Shown here piece after piece: positions 26,861 through 36,006 of a stretch of DNA of 64,000 nt. Numbering within the stretch: position 1 is the first letter of the stretch; each line of letters begins with the position of its first letter. The translations under genes were made by a program, and so were the position numbers. The notes beneath the pieces were generated by a model. That model worked only from the letters and a program-made list of their open reading frames with translations, searched no databases and was not told the DNA's origin. The DNA is taken from the NCBI RefSeq assembly GCF_007786445.1, contig NZ_VNJI01000004.1, positions 166,287-230,286 of the forward strand. Direction: 5' to 3'. The stretch is from Paenibacillus cremeus. GTDB taxonomy: Bacteria > Bacillota > Bacilli > Paenibacillales > NBRC-103111.

Positions 26861-27754
26861 CTACTTAAGTCTGGCTTTCACTGTTTTCGCATACTCTGTC
26901 GGGGTCATTCGAGTTCGTTTTTTGAATGCCCTTGAAAAATAATGGACACTGCCGAAGCCCAGCTTTTCTGCAATTTCGGTCATGTTGTCGGTCGTTTCCC
27001 GGATCATTACTTTAGCCTTTTCCACTCTTGCGTTTGCAACGTAGGCTTTCACGGAGAGACCTGTGGTTTTCTTGAATTGTTCTTTAATTTGGGTTTTCCC
27101 GATCATAAATACGCGGCTAATTTCATCCAGAGAAACCATGGTATTCAGCCGATCGTCTAAATAATTTGCAATGTGCCGTCCTAATTCATCGTTCGTTTTT
27201 TCTTTTGCGGCGGAAGAGAGTAGCGGCTTTCTGGGGTTCAACGTTTGCCTTCGAAGCAATCGGAGCAGTAAGATCTCCAAATAGCATTGTATTAATTGTT
27301 CACTCCCGACCTGGGCATCATCACGCCTTATAAGCGGATGCCGAAACGGAAATTCGAAAGCGTTCATCCCTTCCTTGACGATACCAGCCAGTAAATTACG
27401 TTCTTCATCCTTCAATGAGACCACCATATCCCGAAAAGAGCCCATCGCCTCCGAATGGCATTCGAACGTCATGACAATCACATTCGGCGCTTTGCCGTTC
27501 GTCGCGTAAAATCGGTGATATTCGTTCGGCTTATGGAAAATCATCATCCCCTGACCCAGCCGATGCAGTGTTTCATCCGCCATAACTTCGATTTCTCCAC
27601 GGTCGACATAGAGAAACTCCCAAAAATCGTGACGCTCGCCATTGAACACGTAGTTGTTGCCGAATTCAAAGTAATACATCGTGATGAGTTGGTCGATGGT
27701 AATCGTTTGAGTCATTCGCTGCAAGCGATCCAAATCCGTTTGTGTTTGATTCAC
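26861..27754 (-). CDS. AraC-family regulator with cupin-type sensor
   Basis: An N-terminal cupin-like sugar-sensing fold (HDFWEFLYVDRGEIEV, LGQGMMIFHKPNEYHRF) is followed by a C-terminal AraC double helix-turn-helix (SLDEISRVFMIGKTQIKEQFK and MTEIAEKLGFGSVHYFSRAFKK). The frame stays open upstream, but that part has no similarity to the family. GTG 27754 is preceded by GGTGGAG and gives a normal 297-residue protein; ATG 27778 is the alternative. It is divergent from the Gfo/Idh oxidoreductase at 27920 and probably controls it; the two starts are about 165 bp apart. Confidence 0.9.
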   Translation of the reverse strand: MNQTQTDLDRLQRMTQTITIDQLITMYYFEFGNNYVFNGERHDFWEFLYVDRGEIEVMADETLHRLGQGMMIFHKPNEYHRFYATNGKAPNVIVMTFECHSEAMGSFRDMVVSLKDEERNLLAGIVKEGMNAFEFPFRHPLIRRDDAQVGSEQLIQCYLEILLLRLLRRQTLNPRKPLLSSAAKEKTNDELGRHIANYLDDRLNTMVSLDEISRVFMIGKTQIKEQFKKTTGLSVKAYVANARVEKAKVMIRETTDNMTEIAEKLGFGSVHYFSRAFKKRTRMTPTEYAKTVKARLK

Positions 27755-27919
27755 TGCTCCACCTTCCAGGCTGTCCATTTGAGAATAGTGTAGCAAAAAT
27801 AGGGATTCCCGGCACCTGAAGAAATGAAAGGTACAAAAAATGCGGCTTTTCGGACAAAGAAAATAGAAGACCCTCGACTTATACTTGAAGACATCAAGAC
27901 TACTTGGGAGGATCATTCT

Positions 27920-29047
27920 ATGAACATAGGAGTTATTGGATACGGCGGACGTCTTCGGACGGTCGTGGGCGATGTGTTAAAGCAAGATCCCGTTTGCCGG
28001 GTGGCCGCCATCGTCGACATCCGGAACCGTACGATTCAAGCCGAGAAGCATCCAAAGCTTGGGGAAGACGTTCACTTTTACGATACCGTGGAAGAAATGC
28101 TGGCTGGGGAACACTTAGATGGCGTCATGATTGGGACCCGCTGCTCCAGCCATACGGAAATGGCTCTTAAGGTGCTGCCTACCGGCCTCCCTTTGTTTCT
28201 GGAGAAGCCCGTGGCGACCACCATGGCCGATTGGATGAGGCTAAAGGCTGGTTGGGAAACATACCCTGCCCCTGTCGTCGTATCGTTTCCTTTGCGCGTG
28301 ACGTCGATCGTGAAGCTGGTCAAAGAGATCGTCGATTCCGGAAAAATCGGTACCGTCGAGCATGTTCAAGCTGTGAATAACGTACCTTACGGGGGCGTTT
28401 ATTTTCAACATTGGTACCGGGACGAGAACGAAACGGGAGGCCTTTTTCTGCAGAAAGCCACTCACGATTTTGATTATATAAACAGCATTCTTGGGATGAA
28501 CCCTCTGAGCGTCTGTGCCATGACCTCCAAACAAATTTACAAAGGAGCGAAGCCGGCGGGCCTGAAATGCGTCGATTGCGAAGATCAACATACGTGCCCT
28601 GACAGCATATCAAAAACAGGAAGACCCAACTGGCAATATTGCTGCTACGCCGTGGATACGGGCAATGAGGATTCCGGCAGTGCTTTGATCCGCTACGAAA
28701 GCGGCATGCATGTTTCGTACTCACAGAACTTCTTCGTGCGCAACGGTGCAGGCGCTCGGGGAGCCCGCTTCATGGGATATAAAGGAACGGTCGAATTCGA
28801 CTTTATTACAGGGATCGTCAACGTCTATATGCATCACACACCCAACGTAGAAACGTACCAAATTCCAACGGATGAAGGTCATTTCGGGGGAGACGAAGCT
28901 TTAGCCGCCAATTTTGTCGACCTGATGAAAGGCTCGAAAGCTTCTGTCTCCACACTAGAGGACGGATTGAGGAGTGCGCTGCTTTGTCTGAAAGCGAAAG
29001 AATCCGCATTAACCGGACAATTTCAAGCCGTTGAGTTCAAAATATGA
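27920..29047 (+). CDS. Gfo/Idh/MocA-family NAD(P)-dependent oxidoreductase
   Basis: The 375-residue protein has a Rossmann nucleotide site at its start (VIGYGGR) and the family's catalytic-lysine motif LEKPVATT near 95. A C-terminal alpha/beta dehydrogenase domain contains the HDFDYINSILG active-site segment. An uncommon cysteine cluster, C-x2-C-x5-C followed by a CC pair (KCVDCEDQHTC, QYCC), interrupts the second half; the oxidoreductase at 61340 has a similar cluster. The ATG at 27920 follows GGGAGG and begins at the first strand, so the longer upstream frame is rejected. It would oxidise or reduce a sugar or inositol-like substrate. Divergent from the AraC regulator. Confidence 0.92.
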   Translation: MNIGVIGYGGRLRTVVGDVLKQDPVCRVAAIVDIRNRTIQAEKHPKLGEDVHFYDTVEEMLAGEHLDGVMIGTRCSSHTEMALKVLPTGLPLFLEKPVATTMADWMRLKAGWETYPAPVVVSFPLRVTSIVKLVKEIVDSGKIGTVEHVQAVNNVPYGGVYFQHWYRDENETGGLFLQKATHDFDYINSILGMNPLSVCAMTSKQIYKGAKPAGLKCVDCEDQHTCPDSISKTGRPNWQYCCYAVDTGNEDSGSALIRYESGMHVSYSQNFFVRNGAGARGARFMGYKGTVEFDFITGIVNVYMHHTPNVETYQIPTDEGHFGGDEALAANFVDLMKGSKASVSTLEDGLRSALLCLKAKESALTGQFQAVEFKI

Positions 29048-29068
29048 GACTTGTATTTTTTAAATAAA

Positions 29069-29106
29069 CCAAGGAGCACCTTAGCTAGTAAGGTGCTCCT
29101 TGGTTT
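29069..29106. terminator. Bidirectional terminator between convergent genes
   Basis: AAGGAGCACCTT and AAGGTGCTCCTT pair perfectly over a short loop, with GGTTTTAAC on one side and GGTTTATTTAAAAAA on the other strand. It serves the oxidoreductase and the HtrA gene. Confidence 0.9.
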
Positions 29107-29116
29107 TAACTTATAG

Positions 29117-30478
29117 TTATTTTTGTTTTGTTGTCGCTGTATTTCGGTCACCAATGGTAATGGTAACATCCTGCTTTTGGCCGCCGCGCATAATGGTTAG
29201 CGTCATTTTGTCTCCGACCTTTGCCGCTTGAACCACTTTGGTTAGCGCATCGGACGTTGCCACGGCCTTGCCATTGGCCGCTACGATGACATCGTAAGGA
29301 CGAATGCCTGCTGTAAATGCTGGCGTTCCCATCTGTACGTCCATTACCACTGCGCCGTCTGTATTGCTCAACTGAAGATCCTTCGTCATGTCAGCTGTTA
29401 CATCTTGAAGGCTCACGCCGATAAAAGGAGACGCTTCTTTTGGAATCGCGACATTGTTTTTCAGATTCTCCAGAACCGAGCTGATGGTGCTCGTCGGAAT
29501 CGCGAAGCCCATCCCTTGCGCCTCGGAGTTAACCGCGGTATTGATGCCGATAACTTCGCCGTTCATGTTCAGCAGCGGGCCGCCCGAGTTGCCCGGATTG
29601 ATTGCGGCATCGGTTTGGATCAGGTGCTTGTAGTTGCGTGTCCCCTTTTCATCGTCGATACTAATCGAACGATCCTTCGCACTGAACAGACCTGCGGTAA
29701 CCGTATAGTCAAAATCGTACGGATTTCCGATCGCCACCACCCAATCGCCTACCTTGGTATTATCCGAGTTGCCGATGGGCAAAGTAGGTAAAGCCGTGCT
29801 GTTCTCAATCTTGAGCACAGCCAGGTCCAGATCGTAGCTGCTGCCGAGCAGCTTCGCTTTGAACGGCTTATCGTAGCCCTGAACGGTGACATCAATTTCG
29901 TCTGCTCCATCAATGACATGCTCATTGGTCAAAATATAGCCCGACGATTCGAAGATGAAGCCCGAGCCGATGCCTTGAGGCTGCAAGGTGTTACTACCGC
30001 TCTGGGATTGCTGACTCTTCTGTCTGCCTCCTTGGCCACCCATGAATTGGTCAAAAAACGAATTCGGGCCTCTCGATTGCCGCTTGGCTGCAGGTTTGAC
30101 CAGCGTCTCGATTTTGACCACGGCTGGACCCGCCTTCTCCGCGATAGAGGAGATCGTATTCGGATGCGACGGATCGAACGATGCTGTAACCGTCCCTCCT
30201 CCTGCCGACGAGCTTGCTGCATTAACCGTTGTCGCTACTGGCTGCTGGGTGCTGCCGGAGAACAGATTCATTTTGTCTGAAGCGAACATGAGCCCAGAAA
30301 TCGCAAGCGAGCCGGCCATGAAGGCCGCGAAAATGCTTTTGCCGGAAGGCCCGCGGCTTCCTCTGCTTACCTTTCCAATCTTAATGTTACCGGATTCCAG
30401 TTTTCCTGGGTTCAGCGGCAGCATATCATTTTGGTTCTCGAATGGGTTATTGTTATTATTGTTGTTATAGTTTTCCAT
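29117..30478 (-). CDS. htrA: HtrA/DegP-type membrane-anchored serine protease
   Basis: A 453-residue protein with an Asn-rich cytoplasmic N-terminus, one membrane anchor (about 48-66, FAAFMAGSLAISGLMFA), a low-complexity linker, a trypsin-like S1C domain and one PDZ domain (about 355-445). The catalytic triad is His187 (TNEHVID), Asp218 (DLAVLK) and Ser298 (NPGNSGGPLL). The ATG at 30478 is chosen because GGAGG lies 8 bp before it; the ATG five codons earlier contains that site. It handles misfolded secreted proteins outside the membrane. It is a housekeeping-type gene between two carbohydrate blocks, plausibly useful where very large SLH proteins are exported. Confidence 0.95.
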   Translation of the reverse strand: MENYNNNNNNNPFENQNDMLPLNPGKLESGNIKIGKVSRGSRGPSGKSIFAAFMAGSLAISGLMFASDKMNLFSGSTQQPVATTVNAASSSAGGGTVTASFDPSHPNTISSIAEKAGPAVVKIETLVKPAAKRQSRGPNSFFDQFMGGQGGRQKSQQSQSGSNTLQPQGIGSGFIFESSGYILTNEHVIDGADEIDVTVQGYDKPFKAKLLGSSYDLDLAVLKIENSTALPTLPIGNSDNTKVGDWVVAIGNPYDFDYTVTAGLFSAKDRSISIDDEKGTRNYKHLIQTDAAINPGNSGGPLLNMNGEVIGINTAVNSEAQGMGFAIPTSTISSVLENLKNNVAIPKEASPFIGVSLQDVTADMTKDLQLSNTDGAVVMDVQMGTPAFTAGIRPYDVIVAANGKAVATSDALTKVVQAAKVGDKMTLTIMRGGQKQDVTITIGDRNTATTKQK

Positions 30479-30642
30479 AGTAGAAACCTCCAATTGAATT
30501 ACATAGTGGATATTCGACTTGCTTACAATGTCTATATTGAACTCCCAATATTAAAAGCAACTTAAGGCTTCCTAAAGCCCAGCTAAAAGTATTTGCACTG
30601 AAAAAAGCCCTCGCAGTCGCATGAATAATGTTTCCGTGCCAC

Positions 30643-30673
30643 AAAAAAAGCCTACCCGCTTACAGGTAGGCTT
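30643..30673 (-). terminator. Terminator of the PL8 operon
   Basis: On the minus strand AAGCCTACC pairs with GGTAGGCTT over an 8-base loop and runs into TTTTTTT. It marks the end of the 41053-30752 transcript. The rest of the 30479-30751 gap is the htrA promoter region; nothing else is recognised. Confidence 0.92.
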
Positions 30674-30751
30674 AATATGAAAATCATTACGATCCATTCA
30701 ATCAAAAGGCTCCTCCGGTGGGTCTCCTAGCTTTTTCACATATGACAGTGA

Positions 30752-33211
30752 TTAATTCGTCTCGGTAGCTTTCTTAATTTTTGCTGTAAACGTTTTTCCC
30801 AGCGATCCGCTCACATTCACAGTCAGCTTAATCGTTGGACTATACTGGGTTACGGAAATGGCCGGATCAAGCGATAAGCCTTCCGATGAGCTTCGGTAGA
30901 TCTCGAGGTTGATGGCTCCTGTATTGCTCTGCGTCGGATCGGAGACTGCCAAGTCGATTTCATCAGGCGTTTCCAGCATAGTGACGGATGACTTCTTATC
31001 GCTTGTGATCAGACTGGCCCCATTGTCCCGGAGTGTCTTGCTTGCGTCGCTCCAAAAGTTTACTCCTACGGCGTTCAGTGAAGTATTCTTGACTGCTTGT
31101 GCCTCTGAAGAATTTTCCAAAATGGCCATGTCCGGATGGCTTGCGTAGTCGGCCGTAGCAGCCGCATCTTTATTCGGCAGCAGGACATAGGAGTAAGTTG
31201 CATTCGCAGGTTTTACTCCATGCTCCAATGCCAAACTCAGGAAATAATTCGAAACCGGTGTCGTGCTTCCGCCGTTATTCACATTTTTCCATGCGCCTGT
31301 TCTAGACTCGCGCAGAGCGTGGACATTCGCTCCTTCTGGGAAGTAATAGCCGATGTCTGAGCCCGGCACGCTGCCAACCAAATGCGCCCATTGTACCCGG
31401 GACATCTCTTCCGACCATCCGTGCTCAATTGGCTTGGCTACTCCATTCACCGTCAGCAAGTTGTCGCCCTTGGCATTCAGCTTTCGGATTTCTACAATGG
31501 TTTCCACACTGCTGTCGTCCTTACTCGTAATATCGGCTCCAAGAGCGACGATGGAATCTCCGAATAGAAACCAAGATTTTTTCCCCTGAAGCGAGCTTCC
31601 CGTCACTTTCGTGAGAGAAAAATCCATTCCCGCTATTCCATACAAGCCGTTCAATGACGAGCCTCCGACCCAATTCGAAGTGTTTGGATATAATTTCCAA
31701 GCTGTCGGTGTACCACTTCCCGTTCCATCCGTTGTTGTACCCGGTAATCGATACATATTGACGGTTGGCCAGAAATTGCTGCTGTATTGCGCCAAATCGT
31801 TGTTATAAAGGTAGGTCATGCCAAGACCGGTCCACCAGCCCTGCAGATTCTCTCCGTTCCCGGATTCGAAAGCCGAGATGCGATCCGAGAACAGGCTAAG
31901 ACCGAAGGCGAAGCCCGGACGCAGATGTATAACCCGATCCATATTGGAAAATACTTGGTTCTTGATCAATTCATTGCTTGGTGAAATCGTATCGTCTTTC
32001 ATGATCGCTTTGAGCTGCAGCAGCTCGTTAATCGTCATGCCTGTGTAATAATTGGTGAATGTACGATCCTGCTGTACCCAAGCCTTGACTATGCTTTTAA
32101 AAGCGGACGCCTGGGTAGATGGCGCAAATTGCGCTAGACGGGCAATCGTCGTAATGATGGATCTCCCAGAAGTATGATCCGGTTCCGCCTGTCTGGAAAT
32201 TTTGCGTCCGGCTACCATATCCATTGCCGCGCCTTTATAAATGATCGGTTGGTAGGAATCGATTACCCAGCTGTAGATGTTCTCCACATTAGGATCTTTG
32301 ACATCCCAGGATGAGCCACTCAGCAGCTCCAATATTCTTGCCATGTCAATCAGCAAAACCTGCCCATAGCCGACGGTATACGGCACATTCGAGTGTTGAA
32401 TGAAGGAGCCGTCCGCATAAAATCCATCACCGCTTGTGACATAAGGGAAGATTTGGCTAAGCGCATCTCTTCCCTGGGCGAGCTTCTCCCCTGTCTTGTC
32501 CAGAATGCCGCGGATCATGACGACAAGCGCTTTGTCCGCCCGATTGGCTCCCGTTTCTACGGTGGTGTGATTTTGGGTTTTGATGGTCGGATCGGGAACA
32601 AAATGATCCACCGCATTAATGTAATTAGCCTTTTGAGAAGCTGACAATGAGTCGTACATTAAAACGGCGATATCGTTTAATGCCTGCGGAGATCCGATTT
32701 CCCAATCCCACCAGTTGTCATATTCTTTAGAAATCGTTTCATTATATACATTCTGGTGCATCCAATCGAGCGCGCTCATGATGTCCGCTGCTAAAGCCGT
32801 ATTGCCATAGAGTGAAGAGCCTTTAGTATTAAAAGCGATAGCCATATTTTTTAGCCGATTATAGCTGCCTGTTATGTCCGATGATTTTGTAGGCCATTGG
32901 GATAAATCAGACCACAACGCTTTACGAGTCGGTTCTTTGATTAAAGAGGACCAAGCGGAACTGGCCCCTTTGGTAGTCGAAGTGATTTTTGCGGCAATAT
33001 CCGGGTCATTAGTGTCATAGGTGGGATCTCCCACTAGAGCCGTCTGCCACTTCGTTCTTAGCTTATTGTATTCGTCTGCAGTTACTGCGGGAGTGTCTGG
33101 AGCGCTCTCTGCCGTTTGAGGTTGACATGCAGGCATAAACATAACTGTCGCTAAGAGCAGCATTGCAATAAGTACGCACTGTAAAACTCTGAGGCTGCGA
33201 TTCTTTATCAC
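30752..33211 (-). CDS. Polysaccharide lyase family 8 lipoprotein (hyaluronate/chondroitin AC lyase type)
   Basis: The 819-residue precursor has a lipoprotein signal (lipobox MPAC, Cys29), so it would sit outside the membrane. The alpha/alpha-toroid catalytic domain is intact: Asn223 (TGANRADK), His273 and Tyr282 (FIQHSNVPYTVGYG) match the 50- and 9-residue spacing of Asn349, His399 and Tyr408 in pneumococcal hyaluronate lyase. An Arg-rich AGRKISRQ and an NGEN...GWWTG motif follow. The C-terminal beta-sandwich domains end in YSPTIKLTVNVSGSLGKTF. By family it cuts beta-1,4 hexosaminide-uronate bonds by elimination, giving unsaturated oligosaccharides. The exact substrate (hyaluronan, chondroitin or xanthan side chain) is not determined. 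Last complete gene of its operon. Confidence 0.93.
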   Translation of the reverse strand: MIKNRSLRVLQCVLIAMLLLATVMFMPACQPQTAESAPDTPAVTADEYNKLRTKWQTALVGDPTYDTNDPDIAAKITSTTKGASSAWSSLIKEPTRKALWSDLSQWPTKSSDITGSYNRLKNMAIAFNTKGSSLYGNTALAADIMSALDWMHQNVYNETISKEYDNWWDWEIGSPQALNDIAVLMYDSLSASQKANYINAVDHFVPDPTIKTQNHTTVETGANRADKALVVMIRGILDKTGEKLAQGRDALSQIFPYVTSGDGFYADGSFIQHSNVPYTVGYGQVLLIDMARILELLSGSSWDVKDPNVENIYSWVIDSYQPIIYKGAAMDMVAGRKISRQAEPDHTSGRSIITTIARLAQFAPSTQASAFKSIVKAWVQQDRTFTNYYTGMTINELLQLKAIMKDDTISPSNELIKNQVFSNMDRVIHLRPGFAFGLSLFSDRISAFESGNGENLQGWWTGLGMTYLYNNDLAQYSSNFWPTVNMYRLPGTTTDGTGSGTPTAWKLYPNTSNWVGGSSLNGLYGIAGMDFSLTKVTGSSLQGKKSWFLFGDSIVALGADITSKDDSSVETIVEIRKLNAKGDNLLTVNGVAKPIEHGWSEEMSRVQWAHLVGSVPGSDIGYYFPEGANVHALRESRTGAWKNVNNGGSTTPVSNYFLSLALEHGVKPANATYSYVLLPNKDAAATADYASHPDMAILENSSEAQAVKNTSLNAVGVNFWSDASKTLRDNGASLITSDKKSSVTMLETPDEIDLAVSDPTQSNTGAINLEIYRSSSEGLSLDPAISVTQYSPTIKLTVNVSGSLGKTFTAKIKKATETN

Positions 33212-33227
33212 GATTATCCCCCATCGT

Positions 33228-33437
33228 TTAAATTATTTCGCCCTCCCGCGCTCGTTGATCCCGTTCCCCGCTTACGCCTGCACCCAGCTTCAATGAGGCA
33301 GCGAACGTTTGGCCGAGCGATTCACTAACATTCACGCTTAGCTTAATTGTCGGGCTGAATTGCGCTTTGGTAATTCCCTGATCTAGGAGAACGGCTTCGG
33401 ATGCGGCTCCGTCTATAGCTACGGTTTTAGCATCCAA
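33228..33437 (-). pseudogene. Relic of a second PL8 lyase C-terminus
   Basis: The frame between the binding-protein gene and the PL8 gene contains AQFSPTIKLSVNVSESLGQT, closely matching the C-terminal end of the neighbouring PL8 lyase (QYSPTIKLTVNVSGSLGKT). The residues before it (SEAVLLDQGIT against SEGLSLDPAIS) also align. Only about 40 residues of homology remain, no ribosome site or ATG serves it, and the ORF ends in unrelated charged residues. It is best read as what is left of a tandem PL8 copy. Confidence 0.75.
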
Positions 33438-33440
33438 TGA

Positions 33441-34763
33441 TTATTTTTTAAGCGTCTGTACATCCTTGTTAATGTTCTCGTCAGCAGCGCGAAGTGAACT
33501 ATTGATGTCTTTGCCTTTATAGATGGCATCGACCATAGCGTTCCACATATGCTTTTGCGATTGGGCATAGTATTTCGATATCACCTGCGGCGCAGGAGCA
33601 TGGCTTTTAAAGATGCCGGCAATATTTTTGCCTTTCAGGAACGGCAGCGCTGCGCCATATTTCAGCTTAATGTCTTGTTTTTTCAATGCAGTCAATTGTC
33701 CATGCTCGGTGATCCATGTTTGATATTCGTCGGTACTCATAAGATTGATGACCTTAAACGCGTCATCCTTCAGCTTACTGGTTTTGGAGATGACCAGCAC
33801 GGCTGTGTTATCCCACTCATAAGTGTTCGGCGAGCTCTTATGGGACGGCAGCTGCACGATATCGAAATTAAATCCGCTATCCGCCGGATCCTTCAGCCCG
33901 CGCAATACGAAGGATTGCCCCGGAATCATCGCAACATTCTTGTCTTTGGTGAACAGGTTTGTGAAATTTGGAAAATTAGTGTCGCTAGACTGCTTCATTC
34001 CCGAGATACTAAAGTTCATATCCATCAGATTATAAATCGTTTTCCATGCGTCTGTGCTCATCGATCCTTGATTCGTTTTCCCGTCAATTTGGAATGCAGG
34101 CAAGGAATAGGCTACACGATCCGCATTTTGTAAACCTAATCCAAAATATTGGACGCCGCCTTCGTTGCGGGTCAATTTTTTGCCTAGCTCAATCGCATCC
34201 TCCCAGGTCATCCCATCTTTCGGATATGGAACCCCGAATTTGTCAAAAATGTCCTTGTTGTAATATAAGGCACTGAAGTTGGTATAGAACGGGAACCCAT
34301 AAAGCTTTCCGTCGCTGGCGAAGTTCGGCTGTTTGAGAATGTAGTCCTCGAAACGACTAAGGTCAACATTCGCCTTTTTGACATACGGCGTCAAATCTTC
34401 TGGAATATCCATGCTCAGTGCATCGCTGATTTGGATGGCATTCGACTGAAGAATGTCCGGCAGGGTACCCGAGGTGAGCTTCTCGGTCATTTGTGCGTTG
34501 TTGCCCCCATCAAGCTTTACAAATTCAATTGTTATGTAAGGGTACTTTTTCTTTACCATCTCCTGGAGGTATTGCTTATGCTCATCGGTAAAGGGAGTTT
34601 CTTGGATTTTCAAGGTGATCGGATCGTGCTTCTCCTCTGGTGCCGCTTTTTCGGCCGTATCGGACTTGCTCGATTGGGACTGTGCGCAACCGGCGATAAC
34701 AACAATCATTAGAGCCATCGCGATCGATAATCCTGCATGGTTAGTCTTTTTCTTGGTTATCAT
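33441..34763 (-). CDS. Family 1 solute-binding lipoprotein without its own permeases
   Basis: A 440-residue precursor with lipobox VIAGC and a family 1 extracellular binding fold (ALYYNKDIFDKFGVPYPKDG, MTWEDAIELGKKLTRNEGG). ATG 34763 is chosen over the upstream GTG, since the G-rich ribosome site lies between them. It sits between GH88 and PL8 in the glycosaminoglycan operon, but no permease genes adjoin it. It is clearly paralogous to the binding protein at 58005 (shared FGV-YPKDGMTW and KKLTR). It may deliver to a shared importer or serve as a sensor partner. A 13-bp CGTTTTCA-containing palindrome-like site lies 30 bp upstream. Confidence 0.9.
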   Translation of the reverse strand: MITKKKTNHAGLSIAMALMIVVIAGCAQSQSSKSDTAEKAAPEEKHDPITLKIQETPFTDEHKQYLQEMVKKKYPYITIEFVKLDGGNNAQMTEKLTSGTLPDILQSNAIQISDALSMDIPEDLTPYVKKANVDLSRFEDYILKQPNFASDGKLYGFPFYTNFSALYYNKDIFDKFGVPYPKDGMTWEDAIELGKKLTRNEGGVQYFGLGLQNADRVAYSLPAFQIDGKTNQGSMSTDAWKTIYNLMDMNFSISGMKQSSDTNFPNFTNLFTKDKNVAMIPGQSFVLRGLKDPADSGFNFDIVQLPSHKSSPNTYEWDNTAVLVISKTSKLKDDAFKVINLMSTDEYQTWITEHGQLTALKKQDIKLKYGAALPFLKGKNIAGIFKSHAPAPQVISKYYAQSQKHMWNAMVDAIYKGKDINSSLRAADENINKDVQTLKK

Positions 34764-34792
34764 GCTAATCTTTTCCCCCCACACTTTACTTT

Positions 34793-34805
34793 TGTAACGT
34801 TTTCA
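34793..34805. promoter_or_regulatory. LacI/CcpA-like 13-bp site before the orphan binding protein
   Basis: TGTAACGTTTTCA resembles the site TGAAGCGTTTTCA at 41113-41125. Both are one base shorter than a standard cre box, so catabolite control is only a suggestion. Confidence 0.3.
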
Positions 34806-34817
34806 AATCTAAATACT

Positions 34818-35945
34818 TTACCGGTCATACCAGTATCCGCGCAGCGCCGTATCCATCCGAAGCAGCGCTTCCAGATAGTAGTAGTCTCCCCAAATCATAT
34901 AATCATCCGGCGAGCTGTTCCCCCGAACATGGTAGGAGCCGTGCTTCAGCAGCCCTTGCGCTCCAGGCTCGTTCAGCGTGGAATAACTCTGTACCAGCGA
35001 TTCCATGGTGCGCTGAAGCGCATCCCGGAAGTACGGGACTTCCGGATCGGACGCATCCAGGTGCTCTAGTAGTTCTTGCCAGCCGCAAGCTGCGATCGCC
35101 GACGCGGAGCTGTCACGATAAGTATGGTCGTTAACATCTACGTTAAAATCCCAATACGCGACGCTATCCTCAGGCAAACGCTCGATGAAGTAACGCGCCA
35201 GCCGCTTGGAGGTCTCGAGGAAGAGTGGATTTTTCGTATAACGATACGACAGCGCAAAGCCATAAATCCCCCACGCTTGGCCGCGGGTCCAGGTCGACCC
35301 GTTCGTATAGCCCTGATGCGTAGAGCCCCCGATCGGCTCGCCCGTTTCTTGATTAAAATGAAACGTATGATACGAGGAATCATCCCCGCGAACCAAATAC
35401 CGTCTGCTTTTCTCTGCATGAACGATGGCTATTTCTTTGTACTTCGGGTCTCCGGTATGCTCGGAAGCCCAGTACAGCAGCGGTAGATTCAATAGGCAGT
35501 CGATGATAATGCGTCCACCCTGCTCAGGGTCGCCAAGAGGTCCCCACGCTTGGATATAGGCGCCCTTCTCTCTCCAGCGCTCTAGCAGCTTATCTGCCGC
35601 GCGTACAGAAAGTGCCAGCGCAGCTTCGTCCTTCTCGATAAACCATTGAGCAACAGAAGATAAGGAGTACAAGAAGCCGATATCATGATGCGCCAAGGCA
35701 ACATTTTGCTCCATCCGGGACTCAAAGCTTCTTACTGTACTTACGGCCGCTTCGCGCAACGCCGGATCCCCCGAATACTCATAGCTCAGCCAGAGCAGGC
35801 CCGACCAGAAGCCGTCGGTCCATTCGTCGTTCGGATTCAGCTGATAAGTCTTTCCATCCGTGCTCACATGCGGGAACAAGCGGCCAAACCGCTCGATATT
35901 ATCCCGTGTTTTCTGAACAGCATCATCAATTGCCAGTTTCCACAT
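34818..35945 (-). CDS. GH88 unsaturated glucuronyl hydrolase, cytoplasmic
   Basis: This hydrolase removes the 4,5-unsaturated uronic acid from oligosaccharides made by lyases. With the start at ATG 35945 (AGGGG upstream; the GTG four codons earlier overlaps that site) the protein has 375 residues. The two catalytic aspartates then fall at Asp88 (HHDIGF) and Asp149 (IIIDCLLN), the same numbers as in the Bacillus sp. GL1 enzyme, which supports this start. The toroid motifs STWTRGQAWGIYGF and SSASAIAACG are present, and the C-terminus is IWGDYYYLEALLRMDTALRG. No signal peptide, so it acts on imported products. It lies between a sulfatase and an orphan binding protein in the operon. Confidence 0.95.
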   Translation of the reverse strand: MWKLAIDDAVQKTRDNIERFGRLFPHVSTDGKTYQLNPNDEWTDGFWSGLLWLSYEYSGDPALREAAVSTVRSFESRMEQNVALAHHDIGFLYSLSSVAQWFIEKDEAALALSVRAADKLLERWREKGAYIQAWGPLGDPEQGGRIIIDCLLNLPLLYWASEHTGDPKYKEIAIVHAEKSRRYLVRGDDSSYHTFHFNQETGEPIGGSTHQGYTNGSTWTRGQAWGIYGFALSYRYTKNPLFLETSKRLARYFIERLPEDSVAYWDFNVDVNDHTYRDSSASAIAACGWQELLEHLDASDPEVPYFRDALQRTMESLVQSYSTLNEPGAQGLLKHGSYHVRGNSSPDDYMIWGDYYYLEALLRMDTALRGYWYDR

Positions 35946-36006
35946 TTGCTCAAACACCCCTATGTTAATTTAATTGCCTCAGCATAATCTCGATTTCATT
36001 TCGTTG

